From NCBI GenBank assembly GCA_036378675.1, contig DASUWA010000024.1, forward strand, positions 1 through 64,000: a DNA stretch of 64,000 nucleotides. Reading direction: 5' to 3'. This document shows, one piece after another, positions 27,102 to 35,634 of the stretch. The stretch's first letter is position 1. The number at the start of each line of letters is the position of its first letter. Below the pieces are notes generated by a model. That model was not told the origin of the DNA and made no database searches. It worked only from the letters and a program-made list of their open reading frames with translations. This stretch comes from Acidimicrobiales bacterium. GTDB taxonomy: Bacteria > Actinomycetota > Acidimicrobiia > Acidimicrobiales > Palsa-688. The translations under genes were made by a program, and so were the position numbers.

Positions 27102-30100
27102 GTCAAGCTCCGCGGCGATTCGTTGTCCAGGAGGTCGTCCCACAGGCGCCGGGCCAGTCTCCCGAAGCGCGATCTCTCCGATTCCACCCATCCGGGCCCG
27201 CGCTCATCGTCGCGCGGCGCTTGCTCGAAAAGCGCGCTGAAGGGAGCCCGACCCCCGAGAACCATCACGTGTGCTTCTTCGCTCGACTCACCGTCGAACC
27301 GGTCGCCATCCCATGCCTCGCGCGCATACTTGTCTGAGTCGTCACCCCTCCGGCTCATAGCTGCCCACTCGGACGAGGTCTTGCAGTAGACGGGGAGCGG
27401 TTCCGTGATCCCTCGTTCGTAGAGATCGATCAACTTCCCGAGCAGTACGACGGCGATGCTACGAGCAGAGCCGCCTTCGGCTTGGACCCGCATCTCCGAG
27501 ATCGCCACCCGCCCCGCCGTCCGCCTGCCAGAACGCCCGAGCGTGATCGCCGAGGGAGCGAGATCGGTTCCGCTGGCAGTCAAGGCGAGCAGCCGGACCC
27601 ACGACTCGAGGCGGTGCTTGGCAGCAAGTTTGGAGTAGATGCAGTTCACGATCGTCGAATCTCTGACTCCTGCCACGGTTCCGACCAGAGAACGCCCGCT
27701 CGGTAGCTGGACATTGATCTCGACTGAACGCGGCTTCGTCTCGAAGCACGGGAGTGAGCCCGCCTCCTGTGCAAGCTCCTCGACCACGGGCACGACCGTG
27801 TCGAGCACGGACCCGATAAGTGGTTCGGGGGGTAAGAAACCGCGCGCTCGTTCGACCTTCAGGGCCTCCTCGAGATCGGCAGCATCGAGCAGCGCCCTCA
27901 ACAGCCGGTCTCCGAATCCCCATTCTTCGAGAGACGACAACTCGATAGGAAGGCGGTCTTCGACCTCGTCCCTGCTGCCGTTGACGTAGATGCCCATCCT
28001 CTCTCTGAGGAACCATTGGACCGGGCTCTTCACGAAACCAACCAACGATTCGAGGGACATCACACGGTCGCCTTGTGCGGGAAGCGGTGAGTCGAGGAAA
28101 GGCGATGTCGAACGGCGAGGGCCGACGAGGGCTCGGGCCCCCTCCAGATCCACCTGGCTGAATCCCCACGGGCCGTTGGCGCCGAGAGCCCCGCTTTGAA
28201 AGTTCCGTGAATCGAACGATTGCAGAGGATGCTGTGCGAGGACGAGGTCGCGCGGAAGCGTGAATCCCGCCGGGGCTCGCATCGTCCGATCGATGGTGTC
28301 GAGCAACTCGGCGACCGGAACGGCCGGGGGTCTGACGCGGTTGGTTCGCTCGTCTCGGCCGGAGTAGGTGACGACGAGATGGTCGGTCGTGGCGAGGATG
28401 GCGTCGAGCAGTAACTGGCGGTCCTCGCTTCGAGGATCCCTGTCACCCACGTAAGGATCTGAAGAGATGATGTCGTCGCCGTCGCGCCCCGGGTGGCGCG
28501 GGAACAAACCGTCGTCCAGCCCGAGCAGGCAGATGACCCGGTGCGGCACCGAACGCATCGGTACCAGCGTGCAAACAGTCAGATCGCCCGTGCGGAAGTT
28601 CGCGCGTGTCGGCCGACCCTTCAGACGGTTGCCCAGAAGCGAACGGAGTTCGGGGACGGAGAGAAGCGGCTGTGTCCGCCGGTTGCCCGCTTCCTCGGCG
28701 ACCTCGTCGAGGACTCTCCTGAGCTGGTCTGATTGCCACGATTCGCGCGCATCGGCGGAGGCGAGCGTTTCGGTCGCGCGTGCGAGCGAGCCGACCCATT
28801 CTTCGACCGTTCTGCGGCCTGCCAGGCGGCGCATGGCGTCGGCGAGCCGGGAAACGTACTCGGCAAGCCGGCCGGCAAGGTCGACGTCGGTGCTGGCGAC
28901 ATCGTCGACCGGCAGCGTCCCTCCGAACAGCCGGTAGTCCTCCTCCGCCATGGCGACCCCGAGTAGCAGTCGGTCGAGCCCGGTCTCCCAAGTGTTCGTT
29001 CGCAGAGCGCCGAGTTTCCAGTGCTGTCGGTGCTCCCCGTCCAGACCCCACCGAGTGCCCATGTCGATCACCCATCGCTCGAGCAGCGCGAGATCGTCGT
29101 CGTCGAAACGGAACCGCCGCCGCACAGGATCGCGGCCGGCGAGGTCAAGGACTTGAGAAGCGGTCAGTCGACCTTCGGCCAGCTCGAGGAGAGCGGCGGC
29201 TACGCCAAGAAGCGGGTTGGTCTGGCGAAGGGATCGATCGGCGAGCCGAACCCGCAACTCCTGCAATGACGCCTCCCCCGATTGCGATACAGGTTCGGCC
29301 GCGAAGACGGCTTGCACCAAAGGGGCGAAGGCTTCGACATCGGGGCACATGACGATGACGTCTCGAAGTTCGAGGGTTGAGTCGCTCGAGAGCAGATGGA
29401 GGATGGAGTCGCGTAGGACTTCGACCTGCCGGTACCGCCCGTGGCACGAGTGGATTTGAATGCTCCGGTCGTCGTTCTGCATTACCGGACGCCTGTCTTC
29501 GACTTCGGGGCGCGGAACGCCGAGTGGTTCGCCGTTCGACCGGATGGCTGATTGGACCAGGTGAAGTAGCCGCCCTCGAGGATCTTGCTCGACGGGTCGG
29601 TAGATGCCATCCGAGGCGCCCTTCGCGGTAAGAACTAATTGCATCTCTCGAGCGTCGCGGCCCCAGGATTTCAGCAAAGGGTTCCTCGCAAGGCTCGCGC
29701 TTGGATCGTCGCTCCGCCGCAGCGGCGCGGACGCCGGCGCGACGGCCTTCAGCACCGAGTCCCACAGGGCGCCTGAGGGATGCAGAAGGAAAAGGTGGAC
29801 GTCGCGCGCTCGAGCGAGAGCTTCCAAGACCACCAGGTAGCTGACGGGAAGCCGCGTCAATCCGAAGAGAGAGACGCGAGGCGGTGCATCCACGAGAGTC
29901 GGGTCGTTCGTAATGCTAAGGGCAGCGGTCTCGAGGCGCTCCGCCGGGCTCTCGACAGCGATCCGCTCTCGCAAGAGCCGCCACAGAAATGCCTGCCACT
30001 TGTGCCGGCCGTCCAAGCTCTCGATCTCGTCGCCGCGCGCCCAAGATCGGATCATCTCGGGCCGGTGAACGCCGTACTGGTCGTAGAGGTCGGCGATATG

Positions 30101-30523
30101 CCTGACCGCGGCGAACCTGGTGAGAGCGCCGTCCTCACGTCTTGGCGATGACGCCTCCAGGTGCTTGGCGAGAGGCTCGAGAAATGGGACCGTCAGGTGA
30201 TCGTCGACGACTTCGAGCAGCGGCCAGACCGCGCGCTCCGGAGTCCAGGGATCCTTCTCCGGCTCGAGAGCGGTCGCGTTCGCTATCGCGGCCCCGACGA
30301 GCGATCCCGGAAAGGGGAAATCGATGTTCGCGGCTACCCCGTCGGCCCGCCCGGCGCTGCATCCGAGTCGATGCGACAGCCGTTGAGTCAGCCACCGCTC
30401 CACCCCGCGTGTCGGCACGGCGACCACCTCGGGGGTGAACGGATCTTCCAGTGGAACCGAGAGGATGTCCGCCAGGACTTCGAGAAGGTGATCGGCGCGC
30501 TCGGAGCGGTGTACGTACAGCAT
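27098..30523 (-). CDS. recC: exodeoxyribonuclease V gamma subunit RecC
   Basis: 1141 residues with the characteristic N-terminus LYVHRSERADHLLEVLADIL and the VPTRGVERWLTQRLS region of RecC. Inactive helicase-like domains follow, including LFGLTRLPVSYL and FCPH-type segments such as VICLLGLDDGLFPRHPG. RecC holds RecB and RecD together and scans for Chi. ATG 30523 has GGAG about 8 nt upstream and is the first gene of the operon. Upstream is a 420-bp repeat-rich intergenic region that must contain the promoter. Confidence 0.94.
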   Translation of the reverse strand: MLYVHRSERADHLLEVLADILSVPLEDPFTPEVVAVPTRGVERWLTQRLSHRLGCSAGRADGVAANIDFPFPGSLVGAAIANATALEPEKDPWTPERAVWPLLEVVDDHLTVPFLEPLAKHLEASSPRREDGALTRFAAVRHIADLYDQYGVHRPEMIRSWARGDEIESLDGRHKWQAFLWRLLRERIAVESPAERLETAALSITNDPTLVDAPPRVSLFGLTRLPVSYLVVLEALARARDVHLFLLHPSGALWDSVLKAVAPASAPLRRSDDPSASLARNPLLKSWGRDAREMQLVLTAKGASDGIYRPVEQDPRGRLLHLVQSAIRSNGEPLGVPRPEVEDRRPVMQNDDRSIQIHSCHGRYRQVEVLRDSILHLLSSDSTLELRDVIVMCPDVEAFAPLVQAVFAAEPVSQSGEASLQELRVRLADRSLRQTNPLLGVAAALLELAEGRLTASQVLDLAGRDPVRRRFRFDDDDLALLERWVIDMGTRWGLDGEHRQHWKLGALRTNTWETGLDRLLLGVAMAEEDYRLFGGTLPVDDVASTDVDLAGRLAEYVSRLADAMRRLAGRRTVEEWVGSLARATETLASADARESWQSDQLRRVLDEVAEEAGNRRTQPLLSVPELRSLLGNRLKGRPTRANFRTGDLTVCTLVPMRSVPHRVICLLGLDDGLFPRHPGRDGDDIISSDPYVGDRDPRSEDRQLLLDAILATTDHLVVTYSGRDERTNRVRPPAVPVAELLDTIDRTMRAPAGFTLPRDLVLAQHPLQSFDSRNFQSGALGANGPWGFSQVDLEGARALVGPRRSTSPFLDSPLPAQGDRVMSLESLVGFVKSPVQWFLRERMGIYVNGSRDEVEDRLPIELSSLEEWGFGDRLLRALLDAADLEEALKVERARGFLPPEPLIGSVLDTVVPVVEELAQEAGSLPCFETKPRSVEINVQLPSGRSLVGTVAGVRDSTIVNCIYSKLAAKHRLESWVRLLALTASGTDLAPSAITLGRSGRRTAGRVAISEMRVQAEGGSARSIAVVLLGKLIDLYERGITEPLPVYCKTSSEWAAMSRRGDDSDKYAREAWDGDRFDGESSEEAHVMVLGGRAPFSALFEQAPRDDERGPGWVESERSRFGRLARRLWDDLLDNESPRSLT

Positions 30524-30649
30524 CTTCAGCTCCGAGCGTAGAGATCCGGTGCGACGGCCTGGGTGAGCCGACTCGGCCGTGTCGGCCTCATGTTCGAGCG
30601 GACGTCACGAACCGGTCACGCTCCCGCGGGCTCGGGGGATTTTCGGGGC

Positions 30650-30725
30650 GGGTTCGGGCGGGCCTCAGGCGGGCTCAGGCGGGTTCGGACGGGTTCGGAC
30701 GGGTTCGGGCGGGCTCGGGCGGGCT
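30650..30725. repeat. 10-bp tandem repeat array (GGGYTCRGRC)
   Basis: Seven to eight units of GGGTTCGGGC-like sequence in a row, with one 11-bp unit (30660-30670). Variants alternate GGGTTCGGAC, GGGCTCAGGC and GGGCTCGGGC. It is strand-asymmetric (G-rich on the plus strand), so it could form G-rich secondary structure. Copy number is probably variable. Confidence 0.85.
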
Positions 30726-30733
30726 CCCCGAGG

Positions 30734-30816
30734 TTGGGCGTGGAATCCGCACTTCGGGCGTGGATTTGAGCAGCTCACTGCACAGATCCACACCCAAACG
30801 CGGAAGTTACGCCCAA
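30734..30816. repeat. nested inverted-repeat element, copy A
   Basis: An 83-bp imperfect hairpin with three nested arm pairs: TTGGGCGT with ACGCCCAA, TCCGC with GCGGA, and GGGCGTGGATTTG with CAGATCCACACCC (two mismatches). A shorter element with the same ends occurs at 40757-40819. It resembles a small palindromic intergenic repeat (REP/MITE-like). Confidence 0.75.
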
Positions 30817-30900
30817 ACAGCGGACGGCAACCTCAGACGGGCGTGGGCCATAGCTCAAAGCGCTTCGGAGCGCTTAACCGACATTTCTCGGCGCGCCGGC

Positions 30901-30976
30901 GCTCAGCCGCCGTGGTCGCCTTGATCCCCACCGCCGCCTGCGCTCAGCCGCCGTGGTCGCCTTGATCCCCGCCGCC
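30901..30976. repeat. 35-bp direct duplication of the kinase 3' end
   Basis: The sequence at 30942-30976, which includes the kinase stop codon (30944-30946) and its last codons, is repeated at 30901-30935 with a single mismatch at the 30th base (period 41). The outer copy lies beyond the stop and is not translated as part of the kinase. Confidence 0.85.
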
Positions 30977-32092
30977 CCCGCCCCCGGCACCCTTGCCGTC
31001 CGGATGATGTTGTACGGGCGGAGTCGTGACGACCGGCAACGTGGTCGGAGGCGCAATCGTGGTGGTCACCTGCACAGTCGTGGGAGGCGTGCGCGCGCTA
31101 CCCCCGCCTTCGGTTGCGGCCAGTGCAATGGAAGCGGCCACCAGTACGGCGAGAACCGCAGCCAAGCCGGCCGGCCGGAACCGCCTGTGCCGGCGGACGG
31201 CGCCGGCCGGAAGCACCTCCGTCGCCTGGTCGTCGAAGGGCGTCGCCGGGGCGATCGCCGTCCAACCGGTTGGCTCGTGACTCTGGCCGGACGGAGCCGC
31301 TTGGATAGCCGCCGTCATCTCGCCGGCGCCCACGAACCGCTGCCCCGGGTCTCTGGACATGCTGCGCTCGATCGCGGCGGCCAGGGCCGGCGGAACGTCC
31401 GGCCGGACATGGTTGAGCGGCGTCGGTCCGGCGGTCGTCGCGGATACCCAGCCAGCGGGGTCAGTCGCTTGGTACGGCTTTCCCCCCGCCAGCGCCTCGT
31501 AGAGGATGACGCCAAGGGCGTACAGGTCTCCGCTCGCTGTCGCGTCGCCTCCCAACAGTCGCTCGGGTGGGAGGTAGGCGGGCGTACCGAGCACAACCCC
31601 GGTTACAGTGTCGTCCCCGGACGGCTGAACGCTCTTTGCGATCCCGAAGTCGGCGACCTTCCACTGTCCCCGACTCGAGCGGAGGATGTTCGCCGGCTTG
31701 ATGTCGCGGTGCAACAACCCGGACTCGTGCGCAGCGTCCAGCGCTGCCAGCACCTGAAGCGCGATGTCGCAGGCCTCTTGCGGCGACAGTTTGCGCTTCG
31801 CGATCTCGTCGCGAAGGGAGTGACCGGGGAGCCTTTCCATCACCATGAACGGGATGCCACGATCCTCGCCGGAGTCATAGACCTGGACGATGTTCGGGTG
31901 CACCAGCCGTGCCGCTGCCCTTGCTTCGGATTCGAATCGGCGCCGGACGAGGGGGTCCGAGGCGACGTCCTCGCGTAGGACCTTGACGGCAACCGGCCGA
32001 TCGAGGACCTTGTCCCAACCGGCGCGCACCTCTCCCATGCCTCCCCGCCCGAGGAGTTCGCCGACCGAATAGCGCCCTGCGAGAGTCGGCAT
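30944..32092 (-). CDS. membrane-anchored serine/threonine protein kinase (PknB-type)
   Basis: ATG 32092 (382 residues) begins right at the kinase fold (MPTLAGRYSVGELLG); longer starts up to TTG 32173 add no domain. Gly-loop GRGGMGEV (15-22), catalytic Lys37, HRDIKPAN (128-135), DFG (148-150), then a VLGTPAYLPPERLL activation segment. A transmembrane helix lies at about 307-327, followed by a Thr/Pro-rich tail and a Gly/Asp/His-rich end. There are no PASTA repeats, so the external part is a short low-complexity tail. Hanks-type kinases regulate growth and the cell wall in actinobacteria; the target here is unknown. Confidence 0.93.
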   Translation of the reverse strand: MPTLAGRYSVGELLGRGGMGEVRAGWDKVLDRPVAVKVLREDVASDPLVRRRFESEARAAARLVHPNIVQVYDSGEDRGIPFMVMERLPGHSLRDEIAKRKLSPQEACDIALQVLAALDAAHESGLLHRDIKPANILRSSRGQWKVADFGIAKSVQPSGDDTVTGVVLGTPAYLPPERLLGGDATASGDLYALGVILYEALAGGKPYQATDPAGWVSATTAGPTPLNHVRPDVPPALAAAIERSMSRDPGQRFVGAGEMTAAIQAAPSGQSHEPTGWTAIAPATPFDDQATEVLPAGAVRRHRRFRPAGLAAVLAVLVAASIALAATEGGGSARTPPTTVQVTTTIAPPTTLPVVTTPPVQHHPDGKGAGGGGGGDQGDHGG

Positions 32093-32176
32093 GCGCGCCG
32101 TATCGCGGAACGAGGTCACAGCACTATTTGATACCCGCTGGCCGGCGGGCGGTAACTCCGGTGGCGGGCTCAAGGA

Positions 32177-33145
32177 TCAGGTCTGCAGGTCGAGCAGGGA
32201 GTCCGCCAGCCAGGCAAGCTCGTCCTCCGAGGACGATGCAGGAGCGATGCGCCTCACCACGAACTTGGACAAGCCTGAGTCGATCAGGTCGCCCACGAGG
32301 TCGCGCAGACCCTGTCTCCCGATCGGCACGACCTCGCTGAGATCGACCGGCGGCCGGCGGCGTATGGGCGTGGTCCTTTCCAGGTCGCTCTTCTCCCGGG
32401 CGTAGCCGATGCTGAGCCCGAAATGCTCCGGGTCTATCGTCCGGCCCGCGGCCGTGGCTTCTTGCTCGATACGGACCTTGATCTCCTCGGCTCGGGCGGG
32501 AGTCATCAACGATCCCAACCATCCATCCGAAAGCCGGCCCGCGCGGACCACCGCCTCGGGTCCCGAGCCTCCGAGCCAGATCTCGAGTGGGTCCTGCAAG
32601 GGTGTCGTCGGGAGGGCCGGGATCTCCTCCGGGGCACTGCCGGCTTCGACCCCGCCGCCGGCTCCGCTTGCGTCGCCGGCTTCGACCCCGCCGCCGGCTC
32701 CGCTTGCGTCGCTGGCTTCGACCGCACCGCCGGCACCGACCGTGTCGCCGGCCCAAAACGACCGCAGTTTGGGGATGAGGTCGTCGAGGAGGTTCCCCCT
32801 GTGGGCCTTGCCGATCCCTAGCGCTCCCCGTTCGCCCGGCTGGTCCAACCCCGGCACGATCGTGAGCAGGAGCCTCCCGCCGCTCAAACGGTCGAGTTGA
32901 GCCACCTGCCTTGCGAACACGAACGGTTCGTATCCGAAGGGGACCAGGTTCACCCCGAGCTTGATGCGCTCCGTCCAGGCTGCTGCCATCGCAACCGACA
33001 ACATCGGGTCGGTGGACGGCAGGACCGGGAGGTCCGAGAACCAGAGCGTGTCGAAGCCCAAACGCTCGGCGACGGTGACGAAACCCTTCAGCTCAGCCGG
33101 ATCGGGCCGTCCGGCGCCGGCGGATACTGCGAAGCGGACCTTCAT
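32177..33145 (-). CDS. LLM-class (F420-type) flavin/deazaflavin-dependent oxidoreductase with repeat insertion
   Basis: 322 residues with a luciferase-like TIM-barrel: KVRFAVSAGAG, AERLGFDTLWFSDL, and LSGGRLLLTIVPGLDQPGERGALG. The C-terminal part has PLEIWLGGSGPEAVVRAGRLSDGWLG. Residues about 135-172 are a low-complexity insert of three 12-residue units (DASGAGGGVEAG type), encoded by 36-bp DNA repeats. The insert sits before the PLEIWLGG strand, where family members normally have a short loop. Cofactor F420 is likely from family and host but is not proven. Confidence 0.85.
   Translation of the reverse strand: MKVRFAVSAGAGRPDPAELKGFVTVAERLGFDTLWFSDLPVLPSTDPMLSVAMAAAWTERIKLGVNLVPFGYEPFVFARQVAQLDRLSGGRLLLTIVPGLDQPGERGALGIGKAHRGNLLDDLIPKLRSFWAGDTVGAGGAVEASDASGAGGGVEAGDASGAGGGVEAGSAPEEIPALPTTPLQDPLEIWLGGSGPEAVVRAGRLSDGWLGSLMTPARAEEIKVRIEQEATAAGRTIDPEHFGLSIGYAREKSDLERTTPIRRRPPVDLSEVVPIGRQGLRDLVGDLIDSGLSKFVVRRIAPASSSEDELAWLADSLLDLQT
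32639..32746. repeat. 36-bp in-frame tandem repeat inside LLM oxidoreductase gene
   Basis: Three units at 32639-32674, 32675-32710 and 32711-32746. The first two are identical and the third has diverged. 36 bp preserves the reading frame, and each unit adds 12 small or acidic residues to the protein. Confidence 0.9.
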
Positions 33146-33233
33146 GTCGGCAGCGTATGTCGCCGTCGCGCAGTGGGGGTCCGCCAGGGTGCCGTGTGCG
33201 CCGTTCTACCTGGCGCCGTAACCTGTCCGGCCG

Positions 33234-33461
33234 ATGCTGCGAATTCGCCGCCGGTTGATCAAATGGGCCCTGCTCGCACTGGGCCTTCCTCTCGCCGCCC
33301 GCATCCTCCACAGCGCTGCCGATCTCGTGGAATCCCGTCAAGGTGAAACGCCGGCGGTGCGGAACCTTCACCGGGCAGGCGCGACCGTAGAATCCGTGCA
33401 GGACCGAGTCCGCGGCAAGCCACGCCGGCAAAGCGGCCGACCTCCAACGACCTGGGAGTGA
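33234..33461 (+). CDS. small basic protein with one hydrophobic segment
   Basis: 75 residues from ATG 33234: an Arg/Lys-rich N-terminus, a hydrophobic stretch (IKWALLALGLPLAARIL, about 9-25) and a charged tail. It diverges from the LLM gene with 88 bp between. Composition and third-position GC fit a coding gene, but no family is recognised and the ribosome-binding site is poor. Confidence 0.4.
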   Translation: MLRIRRRLIKWALLALGLPLAARILHSAADLVESRQGETPAVRNLHRAGATVESVQDRVRGKPRRQSGRPPTTWE

Positions 33462-33499
33462 TCCCGACACCGGGCTAGGGGGCTTTCTATGCGGGGACT

Positions 33500-34213
33500 C
33501 TATCTGCGGGATTTCCGGGTCGCGCCGAACGTCGCCCCGCACACGGTGCAGTAGGCCACGTCGAAGTCGGCGCCGGAGGGTGACGAAACCACCGCGTGCG
33601 CCATGGACGAATCCAGCGGCGCACCGCAGGTCGCGCACAGCGGATGGGTGAACGCGGGTGATGCTGGTTGTTCGGAGGATTGGGCGAGAACCGAGTCAGC
33701 GAGACCCGCGGCACCAGCCTCTTTCAACGGATCTCTTTCCACGCCCGTCGGGCCCCCTTCGGTGACCTCTCCCGCGAGCCCGTCGCGGACCGCGGTCAGA
33801 TCGACGGACAAGCCCCTCAGGACCTGACCGGCTGTCCCCTCAACGTCGAGGACGCTCACCAGCATGTGCGAGGTTTCCACCTCGTCGCTCTTCAGCCGCG
33901 CAGACAACCGTCCGGCTCGGTCGAGCGCCCTGGTCGCGCGGTCGGTCATCTCTAGCCGCTCGGAAGGAACGCCCGCTAGGTCCGAGCGGGCTCGGGGACC
34001 GCTCCGGCTCGCCAAGGCCTCGGCGACTTTCTCCCGGCACAATGCGAGCGACGCTCCAGCGCGTTGCAACGACCGTGCGGCGGCGTTGTCACCCTCGGCG
34101 AGAAGCCCGAGCAGCAGGTGCTCCGTTCCAACATACGGGTGCCCCAACTGGTGGGCCTCGTCATGGGCGAGGGCCACCGCTTTACGGGCCTCCGCGCTGT
34201 AGCGGTCGAGCAC
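33500..34213 (-). CDS. orphan double Clp-N domain protein with C-terminal zinc ribbon
   Basis: 237 residues from GTG 34213. Two ClpA/ClpC N-terminal repeats are visible: FSAEARKAV-like RYSAEARKAVALAHDEAHQL with YVGTEHLLLGLL (about 5-40), then a second unit ending in SHMLVSVL (about 85-150). There is no AAA+ ATPase domain. The C-terminus has CATC and CTVC (about 193-225), a four-cysteine zinc-ribbon-like module. Clp-N domains bind adaptors and substrates, so it could be a decoy, an adaptor or a regulator of ClpC. The zinc-ribbon assignment is from the cysteine spacing. Confidence 0.8.
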   Translation of the reverse strand: MLDRYSAEARKAVALAHDEAHQLGHPYVGTEHLLLGLLAEGDNAAARSLQRAGASLALCREKVAEALASRSGPRARSDLAGVPSERLEMTDRATRALDRAGRLSARLKSDEVETSHMLVSVLDVEGTAGQVLRGLSVDLTAVRDGLAGEVTEGGPTGVERDPLKEAGAAGLADSVLAQSSEQPASPAFTHPLCATCGAPLDSSMAHAVVSSPSGADFDVAYCTVCGATFGATRKSRR

Positions 34214-34243
34214 GGCACCAACGGTAGGGCACCGAGGGGGAAC

Positions 34244-34858
34244 TCAGTAGCCGTATCCGCCGCCGCTCCGTGACGTCGTTGCGGGCGTCGTGGAACCAGA
34301 TCCCCCGGCCGCCCCGGCCGGATTGCCGGACGTGTTGACAGCGTGCCAGGTCCCCCCGAAGCTGGTGATTCCGACGCCGTTGGCCGTTCCAGCGGCGGAG
34401 TCCCCTGTGAAGGTGTACAGCGGCCAGCCGCCATACGTCACGTAGAGGTCGCCCGTCGAGGTCTTGAGCGTGGCGAGCTTCGAGCTGTCGATCCCGCTGC
34501 CGGCGACCGGTTGGGTCACGCCGCTCGGCAACTCGACCGGGGGCCAGATCTTGGTGCAGCCGTTGGCGTCGGTGCAGGTGATCTTGCCGCCCTGCTCCGA
34601 GCTGAGCAGGTAGAGCGTCCTCCCCTGACCGTTGACGAGGACCGTGCCGGCGCTGCCGACCGATTGAGCAGAAACCGTGTAGGCCGCCGCGGATGCCGAG
34701 CCCGAAGAGCTCGGTGCGCTCGTTCCAGCCGGTGTCGAGGAGTGAGACGAGGAACCGCACGCCGCCGCAACCAGGGCCACGCCGGCGGCCGCAACGAGGC
34801 CCCGGGTGAACGGGGCGCCTCGGCCGGGTTTCATTTCGTTCGTCTTCATGTGATACAT
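34244..34858 (-). CDS. lipoprotein with PF03640-type secreted repeats
   Basis: 204 residues; lipobox region GVALVAAAC gives a lipid-modified Cys near 34. The mature part contains two copies of the secreted repeat of unknown function (lipoprotein_15, PF03640): GRTLYLLSSEQGGKITCTDANGC...WPP and TYGGWPLYTFTGDSAAGTANGVGI. Such proteins are common and abundant in actinobacteria, but their role is not established. In-frame ATGs at 34858, 34849 and 34834 are all possible starts. Confidence 0.85.
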   Translation of the reverse strand: MYHMKTNEMKPGRGAPFTRGLVAAAGVALVAAACGSSSHSSTPAGTSAPSSSGSASAAAYTVSAQSVGSAGTVLVNGQGRTLYLLSSEQGGKITCTDANGCTKIWPPVELPSGVTQPVAGSGIDSSKLATLKTSTGDLYVTYGGWPLYTFTGDSAAGTANGVGITSFGGTWHAVNTSGNPAGAAGGSGSTTPATTSRSGGGYGY

Positions 34859-34911
34859 ACGCCGGGAGCCGGGCCGTGGATTGCCACCAATGATGACGCT
34901 ACCCTCCGAGC

Positions 34912-35238
34912 GTGGTCCTGACGCTGTTTCTGGTCCTGGTGGTCCTGTTCGTAGTGTTTCCGCTGGTGGGCCTGGCCGCCGGGGCCCTAATTTCGACGTT
35001 GTTCGTTGGCCTTATCATCGGCGCCCTTGCCCGCCTCGTGGTGCCGGGGCGGCAGCCCCTGAGCCTCCTGATGACGATCTTCGCCGGCCTGATCGGGGCG
35101 ATCGTCGGCGCGTTCGTCGGAGACCGGGTCCTCTACGTCGGTGGGTTCGCGACGACGCTGCTCGAGATCGGCGTCGCGGCCGTCGTGGTCGCCGCGCTGT
35201 CGGCGCCGAGGAACCGCAGGATCACCCGGATTCGCTGA
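34912..35238 (+). CDS. GlsB/YeaQ/YmgE family small membrane protein
   Basis: 108 residues from GTG 34912 with three hydrophobic segments. The family signature is visible in GLIIGALARLVVPGRQPLS followed by a Gly-rich helix (IFAGLIGAIVGAFVG). These are stress-associated membrane proteins of unknown biochemical function. The 3' end overlaps the convergent gene at 35222 by 17 bp. Confidence 0.85.
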   Translation: MVLTLFLVLVVLFVVFPLVGLAAGALISTLFVGLIIGALARLVVPGRQPLSLLMTIFAGLIGAIVGAFVGDRVLYVGGFATTLLEIGVAAVVVAALSAPRNRRITRIR

Positions 35239-35602
35239 GCCGAATGCCAGCGGCTGCCGCGATCGAAGCAGCCAGGTCGGCAGCCCGCTGCTCGCCGGGG
35301 ACCGACACCAGCCACCGCATGAAACGCCCGGTCGACAGCTCGACCTGTACGACCGGCTGCATTCGCCGCAAGACCGTGAAGTCGTAGCCGGTTCCGTGCC
35401 GGCGAGTCCCGAAGGCGAAGAACGCCGGGATGGCAAGGCCGGCCATCCTCCATCCGCGCAACTCCAACCACGGGTTGGAGATCACCTTGACCGACAGCAC
35501 CGACGACAACGGCGCCGAGATGTTCGCGTGGAACCCCGCCGCCTTCTCACGCCAAGTCATGTGCAAGACGAGGTCTTCGCCATCGACGCGGAGGGTCGCC
35601 AT
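35222..35602 (-). CDS. conserved hypothetical protein (possible PH-like fold)
   Basis: 126 residues from ATG 35602. Alternating strands and a C-terminal amphipathic helix (SVPGEQRAADLAASIAAAAG), with aromatic residues in GWRMAGLAIPAFFAFGTRR. The pattern suggests a bacterial PH-like domain, but that is a guess from secondary structure. It diverges from the amidase at 35635 with 32 bp between. Confidence 0.6.
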   Translation of the reverse strand: MATLRVDGEDLVLHMTWREKAAGFHANISAPLSSVLSVKVISNPWLELRGWRMAGLAIPAFFAFGTRRHGTGYDFTVLRRMQPVVQVELSTGRFMRWLVSVPGEQRAADLAASIAAAAGIRLSESG

Positions 35603-35634
35603 CGCCTAAGCATAAGGACCGTGAACGGTGCAAC

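Larger units (their letters stand above)
30524..30943. other. 420-bp repeat-rich intergenic region
   Basis: There is no convincing gene between recC and the kinase gene. The region holds a GC-rich 10-bp tandem array (30650-30725), a nested hairpin element (30734-30816) and a second copy of the 3' end of the kinase gene (30901-30935). The recC promoter must lie in the first 100 bp or so. Confidence 0.7.

Noticed and set aside
30650-30820. CRISPR-like array upstream of recC.
   Set aside because: The repeats are 10 bp with no spacers and no cas genes; they are simple tandem repeats plus a hairpin.
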